In this document: piece by piece, positions 1-5,441 of the stretch
Layout of the letters: each line of letters opens with the position of its first letter
How positions within the stretch are numbered: the first letter of the stretch is position 1
Assembly (NCBI GenBank): GCA_945876405.1
Contig: CAMCOJ010000169.1
Location: forward strand, 1 to 5,441
Source of the DNA: an uncultured Ruminococcus sp.
GTDB lineage: Bacteria; Bacillota; Clostridia; Oscillospirales; Ruminococcaceae
Reading direction: 5' to 3'
Length of the DNA stretch: 5,441 bases
The notes under the pieces: generated by a model
What the model was told of the DNA's origin: nothing
The model's input: the letters and a program-made list of their open reading frames with translations, nothing else
The model's database searches: none
Program-made: the position numbers and the translations under genes

Positions 1-43
1 ACAAGGAGTATCGTCGGCAGCGTCAGATGTGTATAAGAGACAG
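1..43 (+). other. Untrimmed Nextera (Tn5) sequencing adapter, left end
   Basis: This is synthetic sequence, not genome. Bases 3-10 read AAGGAGTA, which I recognise as an Illumina i5 index (S507). Bases 11-24 are TCGTCGGCAGCGTC, the Nextera read-1 adapter, and bases 25-43 are the 19-base Tn5 mosaic end AGATGTGTATAAGAGACAG. Genomic sequence begins at 44. The same adapter in reverse complement closes the other end of the contig. Any reading frame running left of 44 is artificial. Confidence 0.98.
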
Positions 44-675
44 ATTCTGAATATGTATTCTCTTATTGAAATATTGTACGGACACTGCATAAACTCCGGA
101 AGAGACTGTATATTTCTAAGAGTATCCGTAACTCCGAACTTCGCAAGTACAGCAGCATAGTTCCCGCCGTAAAGCAGAATTGTCATAAGCACAGCCGAAA
201 ATCCGAGAATGATTATTCTGTAAAAATAAAGAGTCCCGCGTCCGGATTTCGTACTTCTTACTGCCTTTACAAGCCCTTTTTTCCTTTCACTCAGCATATC
301 TGCAGAAATAATCATCATAAATGCTGCAAGGAAAATATCGGAAAGGCTGTACTGCAGAAACAGTACTGTTCCCCTGTTATCTCCGTATCGGATATTCTGT
401 ATGTCGTTCTCAGCATATATTTCTGCAGTTTTCTTTATGCTGTCTGAGGCAAATCCCTTCCTGTACATATTAAGTGAAAGCATGGTCTCGCTGCTGTTTT
501 TTATTTTATCATAATATTCTTCAAAACCATCCACATAGCTTTGAAGTTCATCACCCGTTAATGTTATTTCCTTTTCCGCTGAACATGAGAGAAGAAACAG
601 TCCGGCATTGAGTATAACAAAAATCACTATCAGAAGTATATTTCTCTTTCTGTAAACTCTGATAAATTCACTCAT
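44..675 (-). CDS. ABC-2-type transporter permease, 3' end missing
   Basis: This is a membrane subunit of an ABC transporter, presumably paired with the ATPase encoded just upstream. The first 210 codons are present; the frame then runs into adapter with no stop, so the C-terminus is lost. The product begins MSEFIRVYRKRN, a basic cytoplasmic start, followed by a first membrane helix at about residues 13-30. Residues 32-104 are hydrophilic and probably extracytoplasmic. A second helix lies at about 108-126. Next comes a basic segment with E130, KKG at 132-134 and RST at 140-142, which resembles the cytoplasmic E..KKG...RST loop of ABC-2 permeases. A third helix is at about 154-170. The start ATG overlaps the ATPase stop as ATGA, with GGAGGGA five bases upstream, so translation is probably coupled. 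One oddity is that helix 1 ends in LLSC (28-31), which looks like a lipobox. The ABC-2 assignment rests on topology, this loop and context; the substrate is unknown. Confidence 0.8.
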
Positions 676-1535
676 GCTCGTCCCTCCGCATAAAACAGAT
701 ACACATCCTCAAGCGTTATATCGCTTACACGTTCAAAACTCTCCGGAAGATTTTCCTCCGCCGCACGGAAGATAAATCCCTCTCTCCTTCTTATCGTCTG
801 TCCTTTTCCGTATTTTTCTTTAAGCCTGCACACTTCTTCAAAAGTACCGTGATATTCCCCGACCTTGCCGGCAATCTCGTCCATCAGTGCTGAAGGTGAG
901 TCAAACCTCAGAAGTTTTCCTTTTTTCATAAGTATAACCTTGTTCGCTATACACTCGATATCATCAACTACATGAGTTGCAAGGAGTACTGTCCGGTTTT
1001 CTGAAATCTCTGCGATGTGGTTCCTCAATCGTATTCTCTCCTCCGGATCAAGTCCGGCTGTCGGTTCATCAAGGATAAGTATCTCCGGGTCATCGAGCAT
1101 TGCTGCAGCAAGGAGAACACGCTGCCGCATGCCTCCGGAAAACGAACCGAGTCTTCTGTGACTGACCTTATCAAGTCCCACAAGCGCAAGCAGTTCTCTG
1201 GTTTGTTTTCTGCATTTACCGTATCTCATTCCCTTCAGCGAGCCGATATACCGCATAAACTGCCCTGCAGAAAAATCTTCATACATACCCTGAAGCTGCG
1301 GAGTATATCCGACTTTTTTTCTGAACCTGCTGCCGTGTGAAAGTATGTCCTTTCCTTCATACAGTATCATCCCTGAAGTACGTTCTATGTTATCGGTTAT
1401 AAGATTAAGAAATGTTGATTTTCCGGCACCATTCGCACCAAGTATTCCGTAAACACCTTTGCCGAGGGTAATTGTGATATCGTTTAATGCAGTAAATCTT
1501 CCGTATTTTTTTGTAAGATTTTTTATTATGAGCAT
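672..1535 (-). CDS. ABC transporter ATP-binding protein (ABC-2 exporter type)
   Basis: This is the cytoplasmic ATPase that powers the permease encoded immediately downstream. All nucleotide-binding motifs are intact over 287 residues. Walker A GANGAGKST is at 33-41, the Q-loop glutamine at 80 (YTPQ), and the signature SGGMRQR at 133-139. Walker B ILILDEP is at 152-158 with the catalytic glutamate at 157, the D-loop AGLD at 160-163, and the switch histidine at 188 (ATHVVDD). After the ATPase core, about 75 residues form the C-terminal extension usual in single-domain ATPases of ABC-2 exporters, ending in a TLEDVYLFY segment. The start ATG at 1535 has AAGGTG five bases upstream and lies 12 bases after the stop of the preceding lipoprotein gene. 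The stop overlaps the permease start by four bases. The operon position supports a dedicated exporter ATPase; what it moves cannot be read from the sequence. Confidence 0.95.
   Translation of the reverse strand: MLIIKNLTKKYGRFTALNDITITLGKGVYGILGANGAGKSTFLNLITDNIERTSGMILYEGKDILSHGSRFRKKVGYTPQLQGMYEDFSAGQFMRYIGSLKGMRYGKCRKQTRELLALVGLDKVSHRRLGSFSGGMRQRVLLAAAMLDDPEILILDEPTAGLDPEERIRLRNHIAEISENRTVLLATHVVDDIECIANKVILMKKGKLLRFDSPSALMDEIAGKVGEYHGTFEEVCRLKEKYGKGQTIRRREGFIFRAAEENLPESFERVSDITLEDVYLFYAEGRA
681..687 (-). promoter_or_regulatory. Ribosome binding site of the permease gene
   Basis: The minus strand reads GGAGGGA, five bases before the ATG at 675. It lies inside the last codons of the ATPase gene. 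It decides the permease start, which is too near the contig edge to be confirmed by full-length comparison. Confidence 0.8.
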
Positions 1536-1540
1536 ATTAT

Positions 1541-1546
1541 CACCTT
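1541..1546 (-). promoter_or_regulatory. Ribosome binding site of the ATPase gene
   Basis: The minus strand reads AAGGTG, five bases before the ATG at 1535. It sits in the 12-base gap after the lipoprotein stop codon (1548-1550), so the ATPase is probably translated by ribosomes finishing the upstream gene. Confidence 0.7.
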
Positions 1547-1547
1547 A

Positions 1548-2801
1548 TCAGAAATTGCTGTATGAATTATATATTTCTTCGTTTGATGCACGTTTCGAAC
1601 AATGCTCAGACCACTTTTCTTCTGCATTTTCATTACTGTATTCAGTTTTCCAGTTAATATTTTCCGACAGAAAATCTTCAATGTCACAGGAATAGTAGAT
1701 ATGTGTACCAAATCCGGAACTGGCTCTTTTACCTATATAAATTTTTCCTGATGAAAAACTTACAGAATTATACACTTCACTGTCCCCCGGCAGTTTATTT
1801 GTTCTGAATTTTTCTTTACCATCTTCATACACAACAATAAGGTTGTCTTCGTGTTCCTGATACCGACTTACATATAATCTGTTGTCGTATACTGTTACAT
1901 CACAACCACAGACTTTATAATCTCTTATTTTTGCCAGTGTCTCTGCATCATATTCGACCATGTTGTATTCATCAACTATTTTATTGTATTCGCCTTCAGG
2001 AAATTCCAGTACATATATTTTTGAGCTGTCTGCACCTTCAACTGATATCCTGTCCTCATTTTCAAAATGTATCTGTTCGGGTGAATCCGCATTGAGTTTG
2101 ATACGGTAATATTTTCGTGTATTTGAACTGAAATTCTCATAAAGAATGTAGTCTTCGCATGGATAAATTCCGCTGTTTGCTTTTTTATCATTCCAGAAAT
2201 CATCGTATTGTACCAGTGCTTTTGATTCTCCGTTACGAAGGTCGGTCCTGTAAAATCCACCACCGATAAATCCGGCAAATAATCCTATATTTTCAGCGTT
2301 ATAAATATCGACATTTATAAACGCATATCCTCTGTGAACAGTCAGAAATGCTTTGTCAAAAAAGACATGATACTTATCTGTACTGTTTTTCACGGAATAA
2401 AGTTCAGAAACCTTATCAAGTGATGAACCGTCACATGCCGCCTTATAAAGTGAGACTGTCAGCGTTTCGCCGTCACTGTCAATTGCTGCAAAGTACAGTT
2501 CGTTATTATACAGAACAACATTGCTGCAGTTCAGATTTTTGTATGTAGCCGTACAGGTTTCCCTTCCGTCATGCGGGCATTCAGGTTTGTCACAGAGCAT
2601 GATCTCATTTCCGGTGTTTTTGTCGTGATACTGAAGAAATAGACTTGATGTTCCGCCTATGTAATAGCCGTTTTCCGTTTCCATGATATTCAGTTCATTC
2701 CATGCCGCATCACTGTCCGGATAGTTTGCCTGCTCATTTTTTTCAGAGCATCCGCACAGAATCAGTGCAAAGGCTGCGATTAATGCTGCTGTTTTTTTCA
2801 T
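1548..2801 (-). CDS. Propeller-like surface lipoprotein, copy A of a tandem pair
   Basis: This is a secreted lipid-anchored protein of 417 residues with no assigned function. It starts MKKTAALIAAFALILCGC; the lipobox LCGC (15-18) predicts cleavage before Cys18 and attachment to the outer face of the membrane. A Cys/His motif follows: C70-x4-C75-x-H77-x5-C83-x8-C92. Downstream are repeated segments of the form 'LYF/IYV... polar turn ...Y-x-hydrophobic' (about 98-125, 211-240, 265-300, 312-335 and 350-375). Such spacing suggests beta-propeller blades of the kind seen in DUF5050-like and TolB-like proteins; this fold is inferred. The protein is a paralogue of copy B just upstream: 48 of the first 50 residues match, with much weaker similarity later. 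It lies 16 bases after copy B and 12 before the ATPase gene, so it probably serves the ABC transporter as a surface partner, sensor or substrate-binding accessory. A peptide-binding or adhesion role is equally possible. Confidence 0.9.
   Translation of the reverse strand: MKKTAALIAAFALILCGCSEKNEQANYPDSDAAWNELNIMETENGYYIGGTSSLFLQYHDKNTGNEIMLCDKPECPHDGRETCTATYKNLNCSNVVLYNNELYFAAIDSDGETLTVSLYKAACDGSSLDKVSELYSVKNSTDKYHVFFDKAFLTVHRGYAFINVDIYNAENIGLFAGFIGGGFYRTDLRNGESKALVQYDDFWNDKKANSGIYPCEDYILYENFSSNTRKYYRIKLNADSPEQIHFENEDRISVEGADSSKIYVLEFPEGEYNKIVDEYNMVEYDAETLAKIRDYKVCGCDVTVYDNRLYVSRYQEHEDNLIVVYEDGKEKFRTNKLPGDSEVYNSVSFSSGKIYIGKRASSGFGTHIYYSCDIEDFLSENINWKTEYSNENAEEKWSEHCSKRASNEEIYNSYSNF
2653..2801 (-). 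repeat. Near-identical 5' segment shared with copy B (A member)
   Basis: These 149 bases, from the ATG through codon 50, match 3926-4074 at 143 positions by hand alignment. The 56 bases nearest the start (2746-2801) are identical, including third codon positions. The similarity stops abruptly at the ATG, since the ribosome-site regions differ. It falls steeply after codon 50. Confidence 0.9.
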
Positions 2802-2808
2802 AGTTGTT

Positions 2809-2815
2809 CACCTCT
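2809..2815 (-). promoter_or_regulatory. Ribosome binding site of lipoprotein copy A
   Basis: The minus strand reads AGAGGTG, seven bases before the ATG at 2801, within the 16-base gap between the two lipoprotein genes. There is no room for a separate promoter in that gap, so copy A depends on transcription through copy B, unless an internal promoter exists inside copy B. Confidence 0.7.
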
Positions 2816-2817
2816 GA

Positions 2818-4074
2818 TCAGAAACTGGAAAATCCATAATACATTTCCCCTGATTCTCCTCCTGATCTTAAATATTTATTCCATTCAGTTACTGTTTCTT
2901 CTGTACTGTATTCTTCTTCCCAGGTAATGTTTCCCGACAGAAAATCTTCAAGATTACAGGAGAAATATTTTTTCCCTGAAATCAACAGCTGATTTATGCT
3001 GTACTCTTCCCTGTTTCCAATGTATATTTTTCCTGAAGAAAAACTGATTATACTGTATGTTTCACTGTCACCCGGAAGATTATCTGTGGTGAAAATCTCT
3101 TTTCCTTCTTCATATACGGTGACGTTTTGTTTTTTCACCGTGCCATCAGAGGTTTCATAACCGGTAACAAACAGCTTCCCGTCATAAACAGTTTCACTAC
3201 CCTGTTTTACTTTATATTCTCTTATTTTGTCCATAGTCTCCGGATTAAATTCTATTATTACGGATTCAGTTTCGTTCATCTCCGTAGTATCTTTGACATA
3301 TAATTTAGCGGCATCAGCACTGACAATCACCAGTGAATCATTATCAAATGTTACAGGCTCAATACTTTCCGAATTAATTCCGGTTTTGTAGTAGCTGACA
3401 TGAGAATTTTTCCTGCCGGAAATAAAAATATAGTCTCCGCACGGAACAGTTTTTTCTATCTTTTCACCCCAGAAATCATCATAATTTTTTAAAACCGTTT
3501 TTTCATTATTCTGCAGATTTATCTTATAGTAACCGCCGCCTAAAAACCCGGAAAATGATGTTGATTCGCTGTAAAGGTCAATATTTAAAAAAGCATATCC
3601 TCTGTGTATTAAAAGCACCGGATTATTAAACATGATCTTTTTTATATCCATATTGTTTTTAACACTGTATACAGTGTTAATTCTGTCGAGTGCAGAGCCG
3701 TCACCAGAGACCCTGTATAAAGAAACCAGTATATTCTCCCCATCACTTTCAGAGCCAAAGAAATACAGTTCATTATTATACATCACAACATTGCTGCAGG
3801 CTATATTTTTGTACGTTGCCGTACAGGTCTCCCGTCCGTCATGCGGACACTCCGCTTTATTGCAAAGCATAATTTCATTTCCCGTCTCCCTGTCATGGTA
3901 TCTGAGAAATAAATTTGAAGTATAACCGCCTATATAATAGCCGTTTTCCGTTTCCATGATATTCAGTTCATTCCATTCCGCATCACTGTCCGGATAGTTC
4001 ACCTGCTCATTTTTCTCCGAGCATCCGCACAGAATCAGTGCAAAGGCTGCGATTAATGCTGCTGTTTTTTTCAT
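2818..4074 (-). CDS. Propeller-like surface lipoprotein, copy B, first gene of the operon
   Basis: This is a secreted lipoprotein of 418 residues, paralogous to the next gene. It has the same signal peptide and lipobox (LCGC, Cys18 as the predicted lipid-anchored residue). It has the same Cys/His motif one residue later because of a one-residue insertion: C71-x4-C76-x-H78-x5-C84-x8-C93. Shared landmarks further on are SVKN, HRGYAF, YDDFW, LPGDSE and FSSGKIYIG, while the surface-like stretches between them differ. Blade-like strand repeats suggest a beta-propeller, as in copy A. The start at 4074 is supported by AAGGAGG nine bases upstream, a clear promoter at 4107-4135 and the signal peptide. 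As the promoter-proximal gene it is probably the most abundant product of the operon. I infer from linkage that it works on the outer membrane face with the ABC transporter; a direct role is not visible. I recognise the general lipoprotein type from Clostridia but no characterised member. Confidence 0.92.
   Translation of the reverse strand: MKKTAALIAAFALILCGCSEKNEQVNYPDSDAEWNELNIMETENGYYIGGYTSNLFLRYHDRETGNEIMLCNKAECPHDGRETCTATYKNIACSNVVMYNNELYFFGSESDGENILVSLYRVSGDGSALDRINTVYSVKNNMDIKKIMFNNPVLLIHRGYAFLNIDLYSESTSFSGFLGGGYYKINLQNNEKTVLKNYDDFWGEKIEKTVPCGDYIFISGRKNSHVSYYKTGINSESIEPVTFDNDSLVIVSADAAKLYVKDTTEMNETESVIIEFNPETMDKIREYKVKQGSETVYDGKLFVTGYETSDGTVKKQNVTVYEEGKEIFTTDNLPGDSETYSIISFSSGKIYIGNREEYSINQLLISGKKYFSCNLEDFLSGNITWEEEYSTEETVTEWNKYLRSGGESGEMYYGFSSF
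3926..4074 (-). repeat. Near-identical 5' segment shared with copy A (B member)
   Basis: This is the partner of 2653-2801, with six mismatches in 149 bases. Three of the mismatches are synonymous (a Ser, a Glu and a Tyr codon). The other three produce the only two amino acid differences in the first 50 residues, Ala25/Val25 and Ala33/Glu33. Confidence 0.9.
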
Positions 4075-4083
4075 AATCTTCGT

Positions 4084-4090
4084 CCTCCTT
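4084..4090 (-). promoter_or_regulatory. Strong ribosome binding site of lipoprotein copy B
   Basis: The minus strand reads AAGGAGG, nine bases before the ATG at 4074. This is the best Shine-Dalgarno match in the operon and sits in a short leader of about 25 bases. Confidence 0.85.
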
Positions 4091-4106
4091 CGTGTTTGTT
4101 TTCTTT

Positions 4107-4135
4107 ATTATAATATGGATACCACGGAAAGTAAA
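4107..4135 (-). promoter_or_regulatory. Sigma-A-type promoter of the lipoprotein/ABC transporter operon
   Basis: On the minus strand the -10 box is a perfect TATAAT (4112-4107) and the -35 box is TTTACT (4135-4130), four of six matches to TTGACA, with a 17-base spacer. Transcription would start near 4100, giving a leader of about 25 bases before the ATG at 4074. The weak -35 together with the adjacent repeats at 4143-4175 suggests a promoter that needs an activator. This is a motif-based prediction. Confidence 0.75.
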
Positions 4136-4142
4136 CAGATTT

Positions 4143-4175
4143 TGCAAAGGTGGTCGGTTTTCGTGCATAAGTGGT
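4143..4175 (-). promoter_or_regulatory. Candidate operator: two 12-base direct repeats, 21-base period
   Basis: The minus strand carries ACCACTTATGCA (4175-4164) and ACCACCTTTGCA (4154-4143), identical at 10 of 12 positions and separated by nine bases. The start-to-start distance is 21 bases, two helical turns, so both face the same side of the DNA. The nearer copy ends seven bases before the -35 box, placing the repeats at about -43 to -54 and -64 to -75. Paired direct repeats of about two turns upstream of a weak -35 are the known layout for LytTR-family regulators such as AgrA, ComE and PlnC. The family assignment is an inference; no regulator gene is in the window. Confidence 0.55.
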
Positions 4176-4176
4176 A

Positions 4177-4228
4177 AAAAAACTGAGATCATGTGATTCT
4201 TTTCTGTTTCACATAATCTCAGTTTTTT
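4177..4228 (-). terminator. Intrinsic terminator after the nuclease gene, symmetric in design
   Basis: Bases 4177-4189 pair with 4216-4228 (13 pairs, core CTGAGAT/ATCTCAG flanked by A/T tracts). After one mismatch (4190/4215), 4191-4196 pair with 4209-4214, leaving a 12-base loop. A T-run follows the stem on either strand, so it could work in both directions. It lies 28 bases after the nuclease stop codon and separates that gene from the lipoprotein operon. Its T-tract on the minus strand ends right at the first operator repeat. Confidence 0.88.
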
Positions 4229-4256
4229 AATATAATATTTATTCCACATCATTTGT

Positions 4257-5395
4257 CTATGGATTACAGTTCTTACAAGCAGAATATCCCTGACTGATTA
4301 TCTCATCTCTGGTTCCGGTGTACTCTTTTTTATTCTCTTCCTTCATCTGTTTAACAGATTTGCATGACGGATAATGAAATTTATTTGTGTTGGTATTGAG
4401 AATATACTCTTGTTCGGTATTCTCCGTGTCAGGCACTGTCTCCTTCTCAATTTCTTCAGGTTCTTCAGATTCTGTCTGAACCGGTTCTTCTGCAATCTGA
4501 CTTTCGCCGTCAGAATAATTAATTTCTATTCCCGGCTGAATGTTGTAACAGAAAACACAAAAGCTAAGTCCGGAACCGTTATCTTCGACAGACAAAGCCT
4601 CCATAAGAACTCCGCTGGCTACAAGATTACTGCCGTCAAATACAGGAGTTACTCTGTATAGTACATGATTGCCGCTTTGCCTGATGTATTCTGCTGTTTT
4701 ATCCTCGAACTGAAGCATGCCGGACACATTCATGTATCTTGTACCGGTTATAAGATTTCTTTCATCTGCATTTTTCCCGCAAAGCTGATAACCGATGAGA
4801 TGACAGCGATTATAGAGATACAAATCCGGGATAAGCTCAGGATATTTTACTGTATGCCAGCCGGAAGGTTTAATCATACCGATACCTTCGCGTTCAGCTT
4901 CCGGCATTGTTTCCGGGCCGAGCATTTCGAATACTGTTCCGCACCTTCCAAGACTGTCGAGTTCAGAATATTTTTCAAAGTATTCATTGGTGAACACTTC
5001 AAAATACGGCTTGTTATTATTTATTTCCACATACGCTGCATCACTGTATTCAGGCACTGAAGAAACATCTATTGAGGAATCCGGCGGAAAAATTTTCTCA
5101 GCTTTCTCAGTAACCGCTTCCGTGATAATTTCAGCTGGCTCCGTTTCATGTACAGTTGAAACTACTTGAGATACAGTTGTAGTTTCAGATATTTCTGTTA
5201 CTCCGGTTTCAGCAGCTGGTTCAGTGACAATTGGTTTCCCGGTTTGAGCTGTAGTATCAGATTCGGAATCCTCAATATTTTGCAGATAAACACTTTGTTT
5301 GCCGTATGAGTCAGTAACGTCACATGATGAAAACATCAGCAAAGAAACAAACAGCAGTGGAAATACCTTTTTGATGGATTTTCTTCGTTTTACCA
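4257..5395 (-). CDS. Lipid-anchored DNA/RNA non-specific endonuclease, extreme 5' end cut
   Basis: This is a predicted surface nuclease of about 379 residues in the EndA/streptodornase (beta-beta-alpha metal) family, which cleaves DNA or RNA with Mg2+. A basic start (VKRRKSIKK) and hydrophobic stretch end in FSSC, giving a lipoprotein signal with Cys25. Residues about 42-103 are a Thr/Glu/Ser-rich stalk. The nuclease core is about 120-295. NRCHL (196-200) matches the DRGH motif, with His199 as the expected general base. RNLITGTRYMN (213-223) matches the metal-site helix, with Asn223 the likely Mg2+ ligand and Asn214 nine residues before it as in EndA. A Glu/Pro-rich linker (about 300-330) leads to a small C-terminal domain with HYPSC (341-345) and CKNC (374-377), a possible zinc site. 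The first codon is NTG: only its TG is genomic, the first base being replaced by adapter. It probably was ATG, but a start further upstream cannot be excluded. Likely roles are nucleotide scavenging, biofilm DNA turnover or DNA uptake; none is shown by context. Confidence 0.92.
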
Positions 5396-5441
5396 CTGTC
5401 TCTTATACACATCTGACGCTGCCGACGATACTCCTTGTGTA
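5396..5441 (-). other. Untrimmed Nextera (Tn5) sequencing adapter, right end
   Basis: This is the reverse complement of the left-end adapter, extended by a few bases. Mosaic end is at 5396-5414, GACGCTGCCGACGA at 5415-5428, the index complement TACTCCTT at 5429-5436 and GTGTA of the P5 tail at 5437-5441. Both ends carrying the P5-side adapter with the same index fits read-through in read 2 of short inserts. Genomic sequence ends at 5395. Confidence 0.98.

Noticed and set aside
1017..1340. A 107-codon plus-strand reading frame opposite the ABC ATPase.
   Set aside because: It lies wholly antisense to the intact Q-loop, signature and Walker B regions of the ATPase, so it is a by-product of that coding sequence.
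1976..2278. A 100-codon minus-strand frame inside lipoprotein copy A, as a possible nested gene or a frameshift in the lipoprotein.
   Set aside because: The lipoprotein frame is continuous and conserved with its paralogue through this stretch, so no frameshift or second gene is needed.
4075..4106. A riboswitch or structured leader before the operon.
   Set aside because: The predicted leader is only about 25 bases, mostly ribosome site, too short for a known riboswitch.
4143..4175. The two 12-base repeats as the start of a CRISPR array.
   Set aside because: There are only two short imperfect units with a nine-base spacer, tied to a promoter, which is unlike CRISPR repeats and spacers.
4007..4252. 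An 81-codon minus-strand reading frame across the intergenic region.
   Set aside because: It runs through the terminator, promoter and ribosome site and overlaps the lipoprotein start in another frame. It has no ribosome site or recognisable product.
4665..5060. A 131-codon plus-strand reading frame opposite the nuclease gene.
   Set aside because: It is antisense to the conserved nuclease core, has no supporting ribosome site seen, and its composition is that of a shadow frame.
1..5441. A transposon or insertion element bounded by perfect terminal inverted repeats of more than 40 bases with Tn5-like ends.
   Set aside because: The repeats are Nextera library adapter with an index and P5 tail, and there is no transposase gene in the window.

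Overview
The window is a short contig of 5,352 genomic bases (44-5395) with untrimmed Illumina Nextera adapter on both ends. All supported genes lie on the minus strand, so the text below reads from right to left. Gene style suggests a Gram-positive anaerobe of the Clostridia, most likely a gut or rumen Ruminococcus-like Oscillospiraceae. The reasons are several secreted lipoproteins with type II signal peptides, strong AGGAGG-type ribosome sites, a moderately AT-rich composition, and protein families I associate with that group. This placement is from recognition, not a search.

Region 1 (5395-4257) is a surface-anchored DNA/RNA non-specific endonuclease of the EndA/streptodornase type. It has a lipoprotein signal, a Thr/Glu-rich stalk, the nuclease core and a small Cys/His C-terminal domain. 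Only the very start of the gene is cut off by the contig end. A long hairpin with T-tracts on both sides (4177-4228) ends this transcription unit.

Region 2 (4175-4075) is a compact regulatory region. Two 12-base direct repeats spaced 21 bases start to start lie just upstream of a good sigma-A-type promoter (TTTACT, 17 bases, TATAAT) and a strong ribosome site. The layout resembles operators of LytTR-family response regulators.

Region 3 (4074-44) is one operon of four genes with gaps of 16 and 12 bases and a 4-base ATGA overlap. It holds two tandem paralogous propeller-like lipoproteins, an ABC ATPase, and an ABC-2-type permease that runs off the contig. The likely picture is an ABC-2 transporter working with two lipid-anchored surface proteins. 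The substrate is unknown. Candidates from the general biology of such operons are peptide or antimicrobial export or immunity, or a cell-envelope function.

The most notable signals are the candidate LytTR-like operator, the near-identical 5' ends of the two otherwise diverged lipoprotein genes, and the linkage of those lipoproteins to the exporter. The perfect inverted repeats at the two ends are sequencing adapter, not a transposon.
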